Assembly: GCF_008245225.1 (NCBI RefSeq)
Contig: NZ_VTAW01000014.1
Coordinates: forward strand, 51,856 to 115,855
Source of the DNA: Natrialba swarupiae
Lineage (GTDB): Archaea; Halobacteriota; Halobacteria; Halobacteriales; Natrialbaceae
Length of the DNA stretch: 64,000 bases
Direction of reading: 5' to 3'
The position numbers were made by a program, and so were the translations under genes. The stretch's first letter is position 1, and each line of letters begins with the position of its first letter. The notes under the pieces are model-generated. The model did not search any database. It saw only the letters and a list, made by a program, of their open reading frames with translations, and had not been told where the DNA came from. Positions 25,076 to 34,078 of the stretch are shown one piece after another.

Positions 25076-27661
25076 TCAGAACCAGTCCGTCTCGTCCAGT
25101 TCGACGTCCTCGACGGTCGTCACGACGAAGCGCGCACCGCCGTCGTCGCCGTCGACAACTTCGATCGACCAGCTGTGGGCTTCGACGATACTCCGGCAGA
25201 TTGCGAGACCGATGCCCGAGCCATCACCGGTACTCATCCCGTACTCGAAGACCTCGTTGCCCGCGCTCACACCTGGGCCATCGTCTTCGACCGCAAATCC
25301 AGTATCAAGGGACTCGACTCGAACCGTCGTCGCCGTGTCCGCGGGCGCAACGCCGTCGACGGCGTGTTCGACGACGTTCGAGAAGAGATTCTCGAACAAT
25401 TGCTGGAGCCGCCGGGGATCGCCATCCAGCCGTCGGTCCTCCGCAACCGTCAGTTCCAGTGATTCCGTCTCGACGACCTCCCAGGCATCGGTTGCAAGGC
25501 GTCTCAGCGAACAGTCGGTCGACTTGTGGACGTTCGTCGTCTCACGTGCCAGTTGCGGCAGATGGTCGGTGAACCGACGAAGGCGCTCGTGGGTCCGTTC
25601 CAGGTCCATCAGTGACTGCTCGACCGGCTCCGCTGGATCCTCCAGTTCGATCTCGAGTAGTTTCAGGTGATTTTCTGCGGTCGAAAGCGGCGTCTTCAGA
25701 TCGTGCGAAATGACCTTCGCCAGTCGTTCGAGCCGCCGATTTTGTGACTCGATTCGCCTCTCGTAGCGCTTGCGCTCGGTGATATCGCGGGTGAGCGTCA
25801 ACAGCCCGTATTGCGTGCCGTCGTCGTCGGTGATCGGGGCGGTGTACCGCTCGAACCAGCGACCATCCGACAGCCGAAGTTCCATCTCCAGTGGCTCGAA
25901 CGGGGGCCTGTGCAGGTCCTCGGTCGCCGCGACGAACCGATCCGGATCGGCGAGGGAGTCCAGAACGTACTCGACGGCTTCCCGATCCCTCCCGGCGGCG
26001 AGGATTTCCTCCGGAATGCCCCACAGTTCGCGGAATCGGTCGTTGTACCAGAGGATTTCGCGGTCGGTGTTGGTGACGAGAACGCCGATATTCGTCGACT
26101 CGTTGAGCGCCTCGAACAGCGCCGTCTGATACCGGAGTTCCTCCTCGCGTTCTTTCTGGGCTGTAATATTTGCTCCAGCCACGATCACCCGCGAGCAGTC
26201 CTCAACATACGGGTCCGGAACGAATATCTCAATGAGTTCGTGCCTCGTGTCCCCGTCGAGCGTCCGGTAAGTGGTCTCTGCCCGGAAGTGCCGGTCGCCA
26301 TCGATCAGTCCCTCGAACATCTGTCTGCTCGCGGCCAACGCCTCGTCAGTGAACAACTCGCCCATTCGGTCGATGAGCTCGCTTTTCGACTCCGCGCCAT
26401 AGGCCTCGACGGCAACCTCGTTGACGTCGAGTATCTCAACAGTCTCTAACAGCTCTTGGTGTTGTTCCGGATGTGCTTCGAGATACGCAGCAAGGTCGTC
26501 TGTCTCCGCAGTGATCGTCTGTGCCTGCTCGATCGTCTCGGAGAGGTCCTGTTCCCACAGGACGAGGGGGCTGTTCTCGAACAGTGACCGATAACGTTCA
26601 CGGCTCCGCTCGAGTTCACGCTGGTGGATGAACTGGGCAGTCACGTCCCGTAAAATGACGACGGCGGATTCCGATTGCTGTCTTCGCTCTCCCGAGTCCG
26701 TGTGCCCGGTGTCGATTGGGGAAATCGTTACGTCGAACCGACGTGTCGTTCCGGACTGTTCGAGCGTGATTTCGCCGGGCGTTCTGGCGGTGACCCGGTC
26801 GGCCAGTTCCGGATAGGATTCGAAAAACTGTGAGACCGGTATCCCATGCCACTCGGCGGACGACGTGGCCAGTCGTCGGGCAGCCGGATTGCTGTCGAGA
26901 ACGCGATTGTCCCCGTTGAGGATAACGACTGGATCGTTGATGCGCTCGACGACACGCTCCCGACCGACAGGAACGATATCGAAGAAGTCGACGACGAAGA
27001 TGCCCCACAGTATGATGCCACACCAGCCGAGCATGCCAACAGCTGCCAGATCGAGGGCGGGGTGTACGGGTGCGGTCGACTGCCAGGCGAACCCGACTAT
27101 ACCCACACCGAACGCCGAGAGGATCGCCAAGGACTGTTTGCGATGGATCCCACTTGAGGTGAGAAACGTCCCGAGACAGAGGCCGGTGGCCAGGAAGACA
27201 ATTCCGAGGGACGCGATCGTATGCACCCAGAACAGCGGCCCGGCCGTCCCGACGACCACGCCATCGACCAGTTGCTGGGCGGTGATGAACTGGTTGTGAA
27301 GCGGATCGGTCATCGCGACGACGAAATTGACCATGACAAAGCCCGCGAGAAGTGCCCGAATCCATCCGTTCTGTAATTGATCTCGTTCGCTGAACGCTAC
27401 CACGACAAAAAACGAGCCGACTGCGATCGCTGCCCCGAGTGGGTACCGGATGTTGTTAACCAATCGCCACCAGAACGGATCTGTGACAAAGGATGACACC
27501 GCAGCCAAGAGGGCGTACAGACAGGTTCCAACCGCCATAACGACAAGAGGGCGACTGGCTCGTATCCGACGGTGTTGCCAGGTAATGATGGCAACAACCG
27601 CAGCGGCCATCCCGATCGTCACTTCGATCAGTGCCGACACGATGACCGTTGACGGTGACAT
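25076..27661 (-). CDS. Membrane histidine kinase with 7TM and PAS sensors
   Basis: An 861-residue kinase. The N-terminal about 225 residues hold seven hydrophobic helices of the histidine-kinase 7TM type (VTIGMAAAVVAIITW, RYPLGAAIAVGSFFVVV). PAS domains follow at about 240-345 (DPVVILNGDNRVLDSN), 350-500 and 510-635. The H-box is KVISHDLKTPLSTAENHL near residue 650. The ATPase domain has the N-box FENLFSNVVEHA, G1 VEDDGPGVS and G2 GDGSGIGLAICRSIV. All key residues are present. It ends 7 bp from the convergent Bat-type regulator gene, which suggests a cognate pair, although convergent pairs are not co-transcribed. Confidence 0.92.
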   Translation of the reverse strand: MSPSTVIVSALIEVTIGMAAAVVAIITWQHRRIRASRPLVVMAVGTCLYALLAAVSSFVTDPFWWRLVNNIRYPLGAAIAVGSFFVVVAFSERDQLQNGWIRALLAGFVMVNFVVAMTDPLHNQFITAQQLVDGVVVGTAGPLFWVHTIASLGIVFLATGLCLGTFLTSSGIHRKQSLAILSAFGVGIVGFAWQSTAPVHPALDLAAVGMLGWCGIILWGIFVVDFFDIVPVGRERVVERINDPVVILNGDNRVLDSNPAARRLATSSAEWHGIPVSQFFESYPELADRVTARTPGEITLEQSGTTRRFDVTISPIDTGHTDSGERRQQSESAVVILRDVTAQFIHQRELERSRERYRSLFENSPLVLWEQDLSETIEQAQTITAETDDLAAYLEAHPEQHQELLETVEILDVNEVAVEAYGAESKSELIDRMGELFTDEALAASRQMFEGLIDGDRHFRAETTYRTLDGDTRHELIEIFVPDPYVEDCSRVIVAGANITAQKEREEELRYQTALFEALNESTNIGVLVTNTDREILWYNDRFRELWGIPEEILAAGRDREAVEYVLDSLADPDRFVAATEDLHRPPFEPLEMELRLSDGRWFERYTAPITDDDGTQYGLLTLTRDITERKRYERRIESQNRRLERLAKVISHDLKTPLSTAENHLKLLEIELEDPAEPVEQSLMDLERTHERLRRFTDHLPQLARETTNVHKSTDCSLRRLATDAWEVVETESLELTVAEDRRLDGDPRRLQQLFENLFSNVVEHAVDGVAPADTATTVRVESLDTGFAVEDDGPGVSAGNEVFEYGMSTGDGSGIGLAICRSIVEAHSWSIEVVDGDDGGARFVVTTVEDVELDETDWF

Positions 27662-27917
27662 TACTGGTATGTGAAACTGTTTTCACTTCAATTGAGGGTA
27701 TATTGCTATTGTCTGTGCGTTGCATCAGACCTCTGGAACTGCATTTATGGACGAAATTCTGATACTACTATCACTGGTAACCGCTGTTTGGGGGGCATGA
27801 TCCAGTAGACGGCCAGAATCAACTTCTCAGTGCCGACAACCTGAATTCGCCAATAGTTGGGACAGGAACTCGCCTGAACCTGTGCGAGTTATAGTCATTT
27901 GATAAAGTATGTTATAA

Positions 27918-27953
27918 TTAGTGGTTTGTAGAAATCTACATCCCGAACGTGTG
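27918..27953 (+). repeat. Dispersed 36-bp repeat, copy 1
   Basis: TAGTGGTTTGTAG followed by AATCTACATCCCGAACGTGTG, nearly the same as a stretch at 39896-39931. It lies just outside the right end of the tnpB element. Identity unknown. Confidence 0.6.
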
Positions 27954-27974
27954 TGGGTTCCGGGAAGTGAACTA

Positions 27975-28024
27975 CCCCACCCTACTCGCTCACGGCTGAC
28001 GCCGTTCGCTCCTTGAGGGTGGGG
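27975..28024 (-). ncRNA. tnpB right-end hairpin, probable guide (omega) RNA region
   Basis: CCCCACCCT (27975-27983) pairs with AGGGTGGGG (28016-28024), with an inner ACGGC/GCCGT stem. The structure overlaps the tnpB stop codon. In IS200/IS605 elements the omega RNA is made from the end of tnpB and the right end of the element, with the guide downstream. A guide would therefore read leftward from about 27970. Exact ends are not visible. Confidence 0.5.
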
Positions 28025-29226
28025 CTTCCTGCTTCGAGGACGCGCTTTGCAGGAACCGAAGTGGTTCCCGTAGGGAGCGCAGTCTCCACAGGCGTTGATT
28101 CGGAGCGTCCCGCTCCTACCTGCTTGATACCGCGAGAAAGAATGTTCCACGCCGCATTCCAGTCCCGATCAGCGGTGAACCCGCACGACGGACACGAGTG
28201 TTCGCGGACCCACAGCGGTTTCTCGCTCGACACACCGCAAGCCGCACACTCTTTGGTCGTTCCAGCCGGATCGACGGCCACGAAATGCGTACCCTCGCGT
28301 TCGCACTTGTACTCGAGCATCCGCAGGAACGTCCCCCACGCTGCTCCAGCACGGTTCCGAGAGTTGCCGTCAAGTTGGACCAATCCTTTCGCGTCAAGGT
28401 CTTCGACGGCCACGAGATCGTACTCTCGAGCGTAGTAGTTCGAGAGCTTGTGCAGGAAGTCTCGGCGCTTGTTCTTCAGGTCGGCGTGACACTCGGCCAC
28501 GCGACGTCGTTGTTTCTCGTGGTTGTTCGACCCGTGCTCTTTGCGCGAGAGGTTTCGTTGCTCTCGCTCGAGCCGTTCGCGTTCGTCCGAGAGGTCGACA
28601 GATTCGACCGCGTGACCGTCGGTGTCGTGGGCGTACTTCAGGATGCCTACGTCGATCCCGACGACGTTCTTCGGCTGGTCGGGCTTTTGCGGTGGCTCTC
28701 GGTCGACTTCGACACCAAAGGTGGCGAACCACTCGCCGGTTGGCTCCTTCTTGAGCGTGACCTGTTTCAGTGCGGCGTCGTCGGGGATCTCTCGGTGGAG
28801 ACTGATCGGTATGTCCGCGAGTTTCGAGAGGGACAAGACAGTCTGACCGCCCTTCTTGTCGAGCTCGAAGCCAGACTGGTTGTACGTGAAACTGCGAAAC
28901 TCCCGTGGCGGCTTCCATTTGAGTTGACCGACGCCGTAGCCGTTCTCTTTGAGTGCGGAGAGGCTACTGAGGTTGTTGAACAATCGTTCGACGACAGTTT
29001 GGAGTACCTTCGAGTACACGTCATTGAGGCCGTCCCACCACTTTTTGAGGGCAGGTAGCTCCGACCGAAGCGTGGTCATGGACGGGAGTTCGCCGTGGTT
29101 CTCTCGGTACTCGTTGAGCCGGTAGCGAGTGTGATTGTATAGTTGCCTACAGATATCGCGGTGGCGGTCCAGCTCCTTGCGTTGGGCGTCGGACGGCTCG
29201 AGGCGATACTTGTAGGCGTAATACAT
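27982..29226 (-). CDS. tnpB: TnpB RNA-guided nuclease of an IS200/IS605-like element
   Basis: A 414-residue protein using the ATG at 29226 (MYYAYKYRLEPSDAQRKELD). All RuvC motifs are present: VGIDVGILKYA (first Asp), VAVEDLDAKGL (Glu) and TADRDWNAAWNI (last Asp). A four-Cys zinc finger (CAACG..CPSCG) lies between the last two, as expected. TnpB uses a guide RNA from the element's right end to cut DNA and help retain the element. No Y1 transposase tnpA is nearby, so mobility would need one in trans. The frame runs open to 29367, but that part belongs to another frame's gene: the 41-aa ORF at 29226-29351 overlaps the start as TGATG. Confidence 0.93.
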   Translation of the reverse strand: MYYAYKYRLEPSDAQRKELDRHRDICRQLYNHTRYRLNEYRENHGELPSMTTLRSELPALKKWWDGLNDVYSKVLQTVVERLFNNLSSLSALKENGYGVGQLKWKPPREFRSFTYNQSGFELDKKGGQTVLSLSKLADIPISLHREIPDDAALKQVTLKKEPTGEWFATFGVEVDREPPQKPDQPKNVVGIDVGILKYAHDTDGHAVESVDLSDERERLEREQRNLSRKEHGSNNHEKQRRRVAECHADLKNKRRDFLHKLSNYYAREYDLVAVEDLDAKGLVQLDGNSRNRAGAAWGTFLRMLEYKCEREGTHFVAVDPAGTTKECAACGVSSEKPLWVREHSCPSCGFTADRDWNAAWNILSRGIKQVGAGRSESTPVETALPTGTTSVPAKRVLEAGSPTLKERTASAVSE

Positions 29227-29351
29227 CAGTTTTCGCGTTCTTCGATGAGTTCGTCGAGCTTCTCCTGAACGAACGACGACAGATTCAGGTGGTTGTCCTG
29301 TATCCACTCCTCCTGGTCGTCTCGGATTGAGATTGTCTTTCGCGTTGCCAC
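29226..29351 (-). CDS. 41-residue ribbon-helix-helix-like protein overlapping tnpB
   Basis: A short gene starting with GTG at 29351: VATRKTISIRDDQEEWIQDN, then HLNLSSFVQEKLDELIEERE and Asn before TGA. The pattern of a basic strand (KTISIRDDQ) followed by two helices matches ribbon-helix-helix DNA-binding proteins. The stop overlaps the tnpB start (TGATG), so translation is probably coupled. Similar tiny frames precede tnpB in other haloarchaeal elements as I recall them, so it is probably part of the mobile element and may repress it. A perfect palindrome at 29361-29375 just upstream is a candidate operator. Confidence 0.7.
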   Translation of the reverse strand: MATRKTISIRDDQEEWIQDNHLNLSSFVQEKLDELIEEREN

Positions 29352-29360
29352 GCCATAACT

Positions 29361-29375
29361 TATGCAATTTGCATA
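29361..29375. promoter_or_regulatory. Palindrome upstream of the tnpB operon
   Basis: TATGCAA-T-TTGCATA is a perfect palindrome 10 bp upstream of the GTG of the 41-residue gene. It could bind that RHH-like protein and also includes TATA-like bases. Confidence 0.45.
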
Positions 29376-29510
29376 CAAAACACTTCTGGTTTCGTGGGCC
29401 TTTGGGCCTGCTGTAGTATAGTCCAGAACCTCTCGCGGCGCTGTATCCCCTCCCTGCTCGCGCCTCCGGCGCTCGCTGAGGAAGGGGGCTTAGCGCCTCG
29501 ATTCAGCTAA

Positions 29511-31427
29511 TTACTCAGAGTTGCGCTCGAGTCGTCGTTTCAGGAAGTAGGTGACTCCCCCAATCGCGCTAACTGCTCCCACGATCCCGGGCCCGGGCAT
29601 CCCATCCTCATCGGGTTCTGCTGGGTCGTCCACTTCGTCGTCTTCTTCGGCTGGATCGTCCATTCCATCGTCATCGTCGTCCATCTCAGCATCCTCGTCG
29701 TCCATTTCCTCCTCGGGCATCTCGACTTCGTCGTCCGTCACGAGCAGAGTGCCGTACATCCCATCGTCGTCGTGGGGCGTGCAGAGATACACGTACTCAC
29801 CGGGGATCTCGAAAGTCCACTCGTGGTCGTACTCCGGTTCGTACCGGTCCTCGACACCCTCCCACTGGCACTCTTCGGGGATGTCGATCGGCACGAGGTT
29901 GTGGTTGCCCGAAATCCAGTCCCAGGTAACCGTTGTTCCCGAATCGACGGTGACCAGCTCTGGCTCGAATATGTTCTCGCCATCAGGCCCGCCCACGTCG
30001 ATCGTGGTCTCTGGCTCGCCGGTTCGATCGTCCATGACGAAGATCATCCCGGCCATCCCGTCGTCTTCGTGTGGCGTACAGACGTAGCCGTAGCGGCCAG
30101 GAACCTGGAAGGTCCACTCGTGATCGTACTCCGGTTCGTACCGATCCTCGACGCCGTCCCAGCCACAGTCGTCGGGCATCTCGGTCGGCACGATGTTGTG
30201 ATTGCCGGATTCCCACTCCCAGTTGACCGTCGTCCCAGCGTCGACCATGATCGCAGCCGGGTCGAACAGGTTCTCGCCATCGTCGCCGCCGACCTGAATC
30301 TCGACTTCCTCCTGGCCGGTGTAATCGGCGACGTCGTACTCGTTGGTGACGAAGACTGTCCCGATCATCCCGTCTTCGACGTGGGGCGTGCAGACGTACT
30401 CGTAGGCACCCGGGTGGACGAACGTGTGCAGGTGGTCGTATTCAGGTTCGTACCGTTCGTCGACACCTGCCCAGTCGGATCGCACAGGGTGTTCCTTGGG
30501 AACGAGGTCGTGATTGCCCGAGACCCAGTTCCAGTGGATCGTCGTCCCGGGATCGATCTTCACGAACTCCGGATCGAAGAAGTTCTCCCCGTCGTCGCCG
30601 CCGACGGAGATTTCGACGACGTCTTCGTCGGTTCGATCGTCGAGGACGAAGATCATTCCCGCCATCCCGTCGTCCTCGTGTGGCGTACAGACGTATCCGT
30701 ACCGTCCTGGAACGTCGAACGTCCACTCGTGGTCGTACTCCGGTTCGTACCGGTCTTCGACGCCCTCCCAGCCACAGTCGTCGGGCATCTCGGTCGGTAC
30801 GATGTTGTGGTTACCAGATTCCCATTCCCAGTTGACCGTCGTACCAGCGTCGACAACAATCGCGTCGGGCTCGAACAGATTTTCGCCGTCGTCGCCACCG
30901 ACCTGTATCTCGACTTCGCCTTTTCCAGTGTAGTCGGCGACATCGTAGTCGTTCGTGACGACGATGCGGCCGACCATCCCGTCGTCCTCGTGAGGCGTAC
31001 ACACGTAGTCGTACTCTCCCGGGTGGACGAACGTGTGCAGATGTTCGTAGTCGGGTTCGTACCGCTCGTCGACACCCTCCCAGTCACTTCGGGCTGGGAT
31101 GTCGTCCGGATAGAGATCGTGACTGCCAGACTCCCACGTCCAGCGGACGGTCGTTCCCGAATCGATTCGGATCTCCGCCGGATCGAACAGGTTCTCGCCG
31201 TCGTCGCCGCCAACCTGAATCTCGACGATGTCCTCTCCGGTATACTCCTCGAGGTCGTCGGGCGATTCGCCGATCTCGTAGGCAGCACTTCCGACGCCAG
31301 AGAAGCCGACCGCTGCCGCACTCGCACCAGTTAATGCGAGAAATCCTCGTCGGTTCGTCGCGGAGAGAGGTAATTGGGTTTCGGCCTTCGGCGTATCAGC
31401 TGACGGCTGCGAATGATTCGACGACAT
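29511..31427 (-). CDS. Five-domain halocyanin-like copper protein
   Basis: A secreted electron-transfer or copper-storage protein of 638 residues. A Tat signal with RRGFLALTGAS spans about 27-50. Five cupredoxin domains of about 95-100 residues follow. Each has a type I copper set: a His in SG(S/N)H(D/N), then the cluster VCTPH or LCTPH (Cys and His) and a downstream Met in DDGM or EDGM. All ligands look intact. A long acidic Glu/Asp/Met linker precedes a C-terminal PGPGIVGAVSAIGGVTYFLK helix and RR, resembling a PGF-CTERM anchor. Halocyanins usually have one copper domain, so five in tandem is unusual. An array of 11-bp half sites lies 40-93 bp upstream. Confidence 0.92.
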   Translation of the reverse strand: MSSNHSQPSADTPKAETQLPLSATNRRGFLALTGASAAAVGFSGVGSAAYEIGESPDDLEEYTGEDIVEIQVGGDDGENLFDPAEIRIDSGTTVRWTWESGSHDLYPDDIPARSDWEGVDERYEPDYEHLHTFVHPGEYDYVCTPHEDDGMVGRIVVTNDYDVADYTGKGEVEIQVGGDDGENLFEPDAIVVDAGTTVNWEWESGNHNIVPTEMPDDCGWEGVEDRYEPEYDHEWTFDVPGRYGYVCTPHEDDGMAGMIFVLDDRTDEDVVEISVGGDDGENFFDPEFVKIDPGTTIHWNWVSGNHDLVPKEHPVRSDWAGVDERYEPEYDHLHTFVHPGAYEYVCTPHVEDGMIGTVFVTNEYDVADYTGQEEVEIQVGGDDGENLFDPAAIMVDAGTTVNWEWESGNHNIVPTEMPDDCGWDGVEDRYEPEYDHEWTFQVPGRYGYVCTPHEDDGMAGMIFVMDDRTGEPETTIDVGGPDGENIFEPELVTVDSGTTVTWDWISGNHNLVPIDIPEECQWEGVEDRYEPEYDHEWTFEIPGEYVYLCTPHDDDGMYGTLLVTDDEVEMPEEEMDDEDAEMDDDDDGMDDPAEEDDEVDDPAEPDEDGMPGPGIVGAVSAIGGVTYFLKRRLERNSE

Positions 31428-31466
31428 AGCTATCCGACACTACTGAGAAAACCACTTTAGCGATTT

Positions 31467-31520
31467 TCCGAAGTCGGTCCAACGAGTTTCCAAACTCAGT
31501 CCAAAATTCGTCCCAAATTG
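31467..31520. promoter_or_regulatory. Five-unit 11-bp operator array upstream of the copper protein
   Basis: TCC triplets start at 31467, 31478, 31489, 31500 and 31511, exactly 11 bp apart, each followed by (A/G/C)AA: TCCGAAGTCGG, TCCAACGAGTT, TCCAAACTCAG, TCCAAAATTCG, TCCCAAATTG. It lies just upstream of the core promoter region of the minus-strand gene starting at 31427. Related arrays are at 31919, 35636 and 35798. Confidence 0.7.
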
Positions 31521-31578
31521 TGCTGGGACCAGTCACCACGATCGAGACCGCTGGATCGGATCAGGAACCGGTATCGGC

Positions 31579-31881
31579 TCACCGCCAGGTGATCCGAACG
31601 AGAAAGAGTAGCGCAATCGTCTGCAATCCACAGAGGCCGACGATGCTCAACTGGAAACTCCAGTCACCCCTCCCGAACCATCTGATGAACTGCGGATCGA
31701 AGAGGTACAGATACAACCACAGGAGGTTCTGGACGATCAGGAACCCCGCGAAGATCAACAGCCCGAGCGTGTGGTCGGCCTGATGGCGGCGATAATTTCC
31801 ACCCCAGACGTAGACGAGCGACAGCAACAGCAGTACGTTGACTGCGGCTGCCGCCCGCGCGAGTTCGAGCAACACGCTCAT
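31579..31881 (-). CDS. Small membrane protein paired with a winged-helix regulator
   Basis: A 100-residue integral membrane protein with three hydrophobic helices: VNVLLLLSLVYVWGG, LGLLIFAGFLIVQNLLWLYL and IVGLCGLQTIALLFLV. I recognise the pairing of such a small membrane protein with an ArsR-like winged-helix gene (here at 31937) as common in haloarchaea (DUF7521-like). Its function is unknown; a membrane sensor or anchor for the regulator is possible. Two 11-bp operator half sites (31919 and 31930) lie upstream of its start. Confidence 0.75.
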   Translation of the reverse strand: MSVLLELARAAAAVNVLLLLSLVYVWGGNYRRHQADHTLGLLIFAGFLIVQNLLWLYLYLFDPQFIRWFGRGDWSFQLSIVGLCGLQTIALLFLVRITWR

Positions 31882-31918
31882 TGTCTCTCCTCCAAGCAGT
31901 TCGCCCTCTTAATGACTT

Positions 31919-31935
31919 TCCAAAATTCGTCCAAA
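31919..31935. promoter_or_regulatory. Two-unit 11-bp operator
   Basis: TCCAAAATTCG at 31919 and TCCAAAC at 31930, in the gap between the winged-helix gene and the membrane-protein gene. It shares its form and 11-bp pitch with the sites at 31467, 35636 and 35798. Confidence 0.55.
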
Positions 31936-31936
31936 C

Positions 31937-32224
31937 TCATGATTCCTGTGGATCGACTGTCTCGAGGATTTCCTGCAACGTTTCTCGGTCGTGTTTGACC
32001 TGTTCGGTGTAGACGTAGACGTCCCCGTACCCATCCCCGATTTTCTTCACGACGTTGTTCTCCATCAGCACATCGAGGTGATGGCGTATCGTCGTGTAAT
32101 CGAGATCCAGTTCCTCCGAAATCTGATTGGCGTTCTTCGGACGGTCCTCGAGCGCGCGGAGGATCCGCGCTCGAGACGTCCCACCCCGGGAACTGGCTAG
32201 AAGATACCAGAGGATATCTTCCAT
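31937..32224 (-). CDS. ArsR-like winged-helix regulator
   Basis: A 95-residue DNA-binding protein if it starts at MEDILWYLLASSRGG (ATG 32224); an upstream ATG at 32239 adds five residues. The winged helix is clear: RARILRALEDRPKNANQISE, then the recognition helix LDYTTIRHHLDVLMENNVV and a wing VKKIGDGYGDVYVYTE. It belongs to the DNA-binding type common in haloarchaea that lacks obvious metal-binding cysteines. The same-strand membrane-protein gene follows by 55 bp across two operator half sites. It is the most local candidate for the protein that reads the 11-bp arrays in this block, which is inference. Confidence 0.85.
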   Translation of the reverse strand: MEDILWYLLASSRGGTSRARILRALEDRPKNANQISEELDLDYTTIRHHLDVLMENNVVKKIGDGYGDVYVYTEQVKHDRETLQEILETVDPQES

Positions 32225-32397
32225 CGTCGGCGACTTCACAGTACAGGTATGTAAAACGATTCATTATTGTGGGCGACCTGAATTTCATCCAGCAGTTCGA
32301 GTCGTCGTCGACACGGTCGTCTCGCACCGTGCGTACGATGGCGGCCAGACAGTCGGACGGCGTTCGTGGTCGATCTGGGGAAAACCGCCCATCGGCA

Positions 32398-33984
32398 TCA
32401 GGACCCTCTCCGTGAAACGTCGAATTCGAATCGTGCGCCGCCGGATTCGGATTCAGTCACGATGATCGACCAGTCGTGTGCCTCGGCGATACGAGCGACG
32501 ATCAACAGACCGAGCCCGGATCCGTCGGTTCTGGTGGTGTACCCACGCTCGAAGATGGCCTCTCGATCCCCGGGCGGAATTCCCGGCCCGTCATCAGCGA
32601 CGTAGAACCCGTCCCGGCTCTCGAGTGGACCGACAGAAACCGCTGGTGAGTCGCCGCCGTGCTCGACTGCGTTCCGGAACAGGTTCTCGAGAAGCTGGCA
32701 GAGGCGGCTCCGATCCGCCGCTATCGTCAACCTGTCTTCTGGGAGTTCGAGGGTTGCCGATTCGGTGTCTACCAGCTGCCAGGACCGGACTGCCACCTCG
32801 GTGAGTGGAACTGGTTCCCGTTGATCGATCGTGCGACCGGCACGAGAGAGCGAGAGTAACTCGTCGACGAGCGTCTCCATTCGATCGTGTGCGATCTTGA
32901 TCTCGTCCAGTGACGGATCGTCGACTCGCTCCTGGAGTTCCTCGAGGTATCCCCGTGCGACGTTCAGCGGGTTCCGAAGATCGTGGGACACGACACTCGC
33001 GAACTCCTCGAGACGGTCGTTCTGTGCCTCGAGTTCACGTCGTTTCGCACAGAGCTGTTGTTCGTGTCCCACGCGATCGAGAACCGTTTCGACGGTCGCG
33101 GCGAGTAGTCGTGCCGTCTCGACGTCGACCGTGTCGAAGGCACCGGGAACGTCCGAGGCGGCGATGAGCACACCGTGGTCGCCCAGTGGAAAGATCAGTT
33201 CACTCCGAACCACAGTCTCCGGATTGTACCGGCCGTCGTGATTGTGCACGTCGGTCACGAGCAGCTCACGTCCGTTCTCGAAGGCTTCCCATGCCAGTGC
33301 GTCGCCCGGATCGAAAGCCGGCTGCTCGTCGATCATTTCCTGGGCTTCGGGCGTTGCCGCCACAGGCTCGAGCGTACCGCTCGAGTCGTCGTGAAGCCAG
33401 ACGCCGCTTAGCGGAAGATCGAGTTCGTCGGCCGTAATCTGGGTCACTCTATCACAGACGCCGTCGATCGTCGATTCGTCGACGAGCACGTTCGTCGACC
33501 GCTGGAGAGTCTCGAACCGATCAGACCGACGTTGAGCGTGGGCGTCGTAGACGCCAAGGACGAACCCAGCGATTCCGCCGCCAGCGAGTGCAGTTGCGAG
33601 TTGAAATACCGCGTCCTCCGGCAACTGGCCCGCTAACTGCTGGTGGACTCCGATCGTCCCGAGTAACGCACCCATGGCCACGCTTCCGAGGAACGTCCAC
33701 CGGAGTATCCGTTGAACGTACGACAGACGGTACGGCGAGGTGATAGTCCAGTAGCCAGCGTAGACGAGCAGGAGCGACACACCGAGAGGAACGAGAGCAC
33801 CGATTACCATCGCGAGAAGGGGTTTCTCGTGAGCGACGACGTGGTACCCATGGGTCAACGCGAGTGCGACGCCGAGTCCTGCAATGAGAATCCCAGCACG
33901 ACGCTTCGACCGTGGGCGATCACCACACCAGCCACCCGGCCTCGTGATCGCTCGAACCCAGTCGCTGGTCGCGTCGATCCCCAT
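32398..33984 (-). CDS. Membrane histidine kinase with GAF domain
   Basis: A 528-residue sensor kinase. About four transmembrane helices span 30-165 (AGILIAGLGVALALTHGY, ALVPLGVSLLLVYAGYW). A GAF domain (about 175-330) includes LPLSGVWLHDDSSGTLEPVA. The H-box is SVVSHDLRNPLNVARGYLE near 345. The ATPase domain has LLENLFRNAVEHG, VADDGPGIP and GSGLGLLIVARIA. All catalytic elements are intact. No response regulator is adjacent. It lies upstream of, and on the same strand as, the winged-helix and copper-protein genes. Confidence 0.9.
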   Translation of the reverse strand: MGIDATSDWVRAITRPGGWCGDRPRSKRRAGILIAGLGVALALTHGYHVVAHEKPLLAMVIGALVPLGVSLLLVYAGYWTITSPYRLSYVQRILRWTFLGSVAMGALLGTIGVHQQLAGQLPEDAVFQLATALAGGGIAGFVLGVYDAHAQRRSDRFETLQRSTNVLVDESTIDGVCDRVTQITADELDLPLSGVWLHDDSSGTLEPVAATPEAQEMIDEQPAFDPGDALAWEAFENGRELLVTDVHNHDGRYNPETVVRSELIFPLGDHGVLIAASDVPGAFDTVDVETARLLAATVETVLDRVGHEQQLCAKRRELEAQNDRLEEFASVVSHDLRNPLNVARGYLEELQERVDDPSLDEIKIAHDRMETLVDELLSLSRAGRTIDQREPVPLTEVAVRSWQLVDTESATLELPEDRLTIAADRSRLCQLLENLFRNAVEHGGDSPAVSVGPLESRDGFYVADDGPGIPPGDREAIFERGYTTRTDGSGLGLLIVARIAEAHDWSIIVTESESGGARFEFDVSRRGS

Positions 33985-34078
33985 TACTACCCCACCTCCC
34001 GCTCATTGAGGGCGTTTTCCGCGACGGCTGGCTCGATCGCGGTTGACGTCCCGAGGGTGGTTTCGGTTATCGAGTCAA

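Noticed and set aside
28198..29058. 286-codon + strand frame opposite tnpB
   Set aside because: A shadow of tnpB, whose RuvC and zinc motifs are all on the minus strand.
29772..31334. 520-codon + strand frame opposite the copper protein
   Set aside because: A shadow: the minus strand carries a Tat signal and five complete copper sites, while this frame repeats only because its template does.
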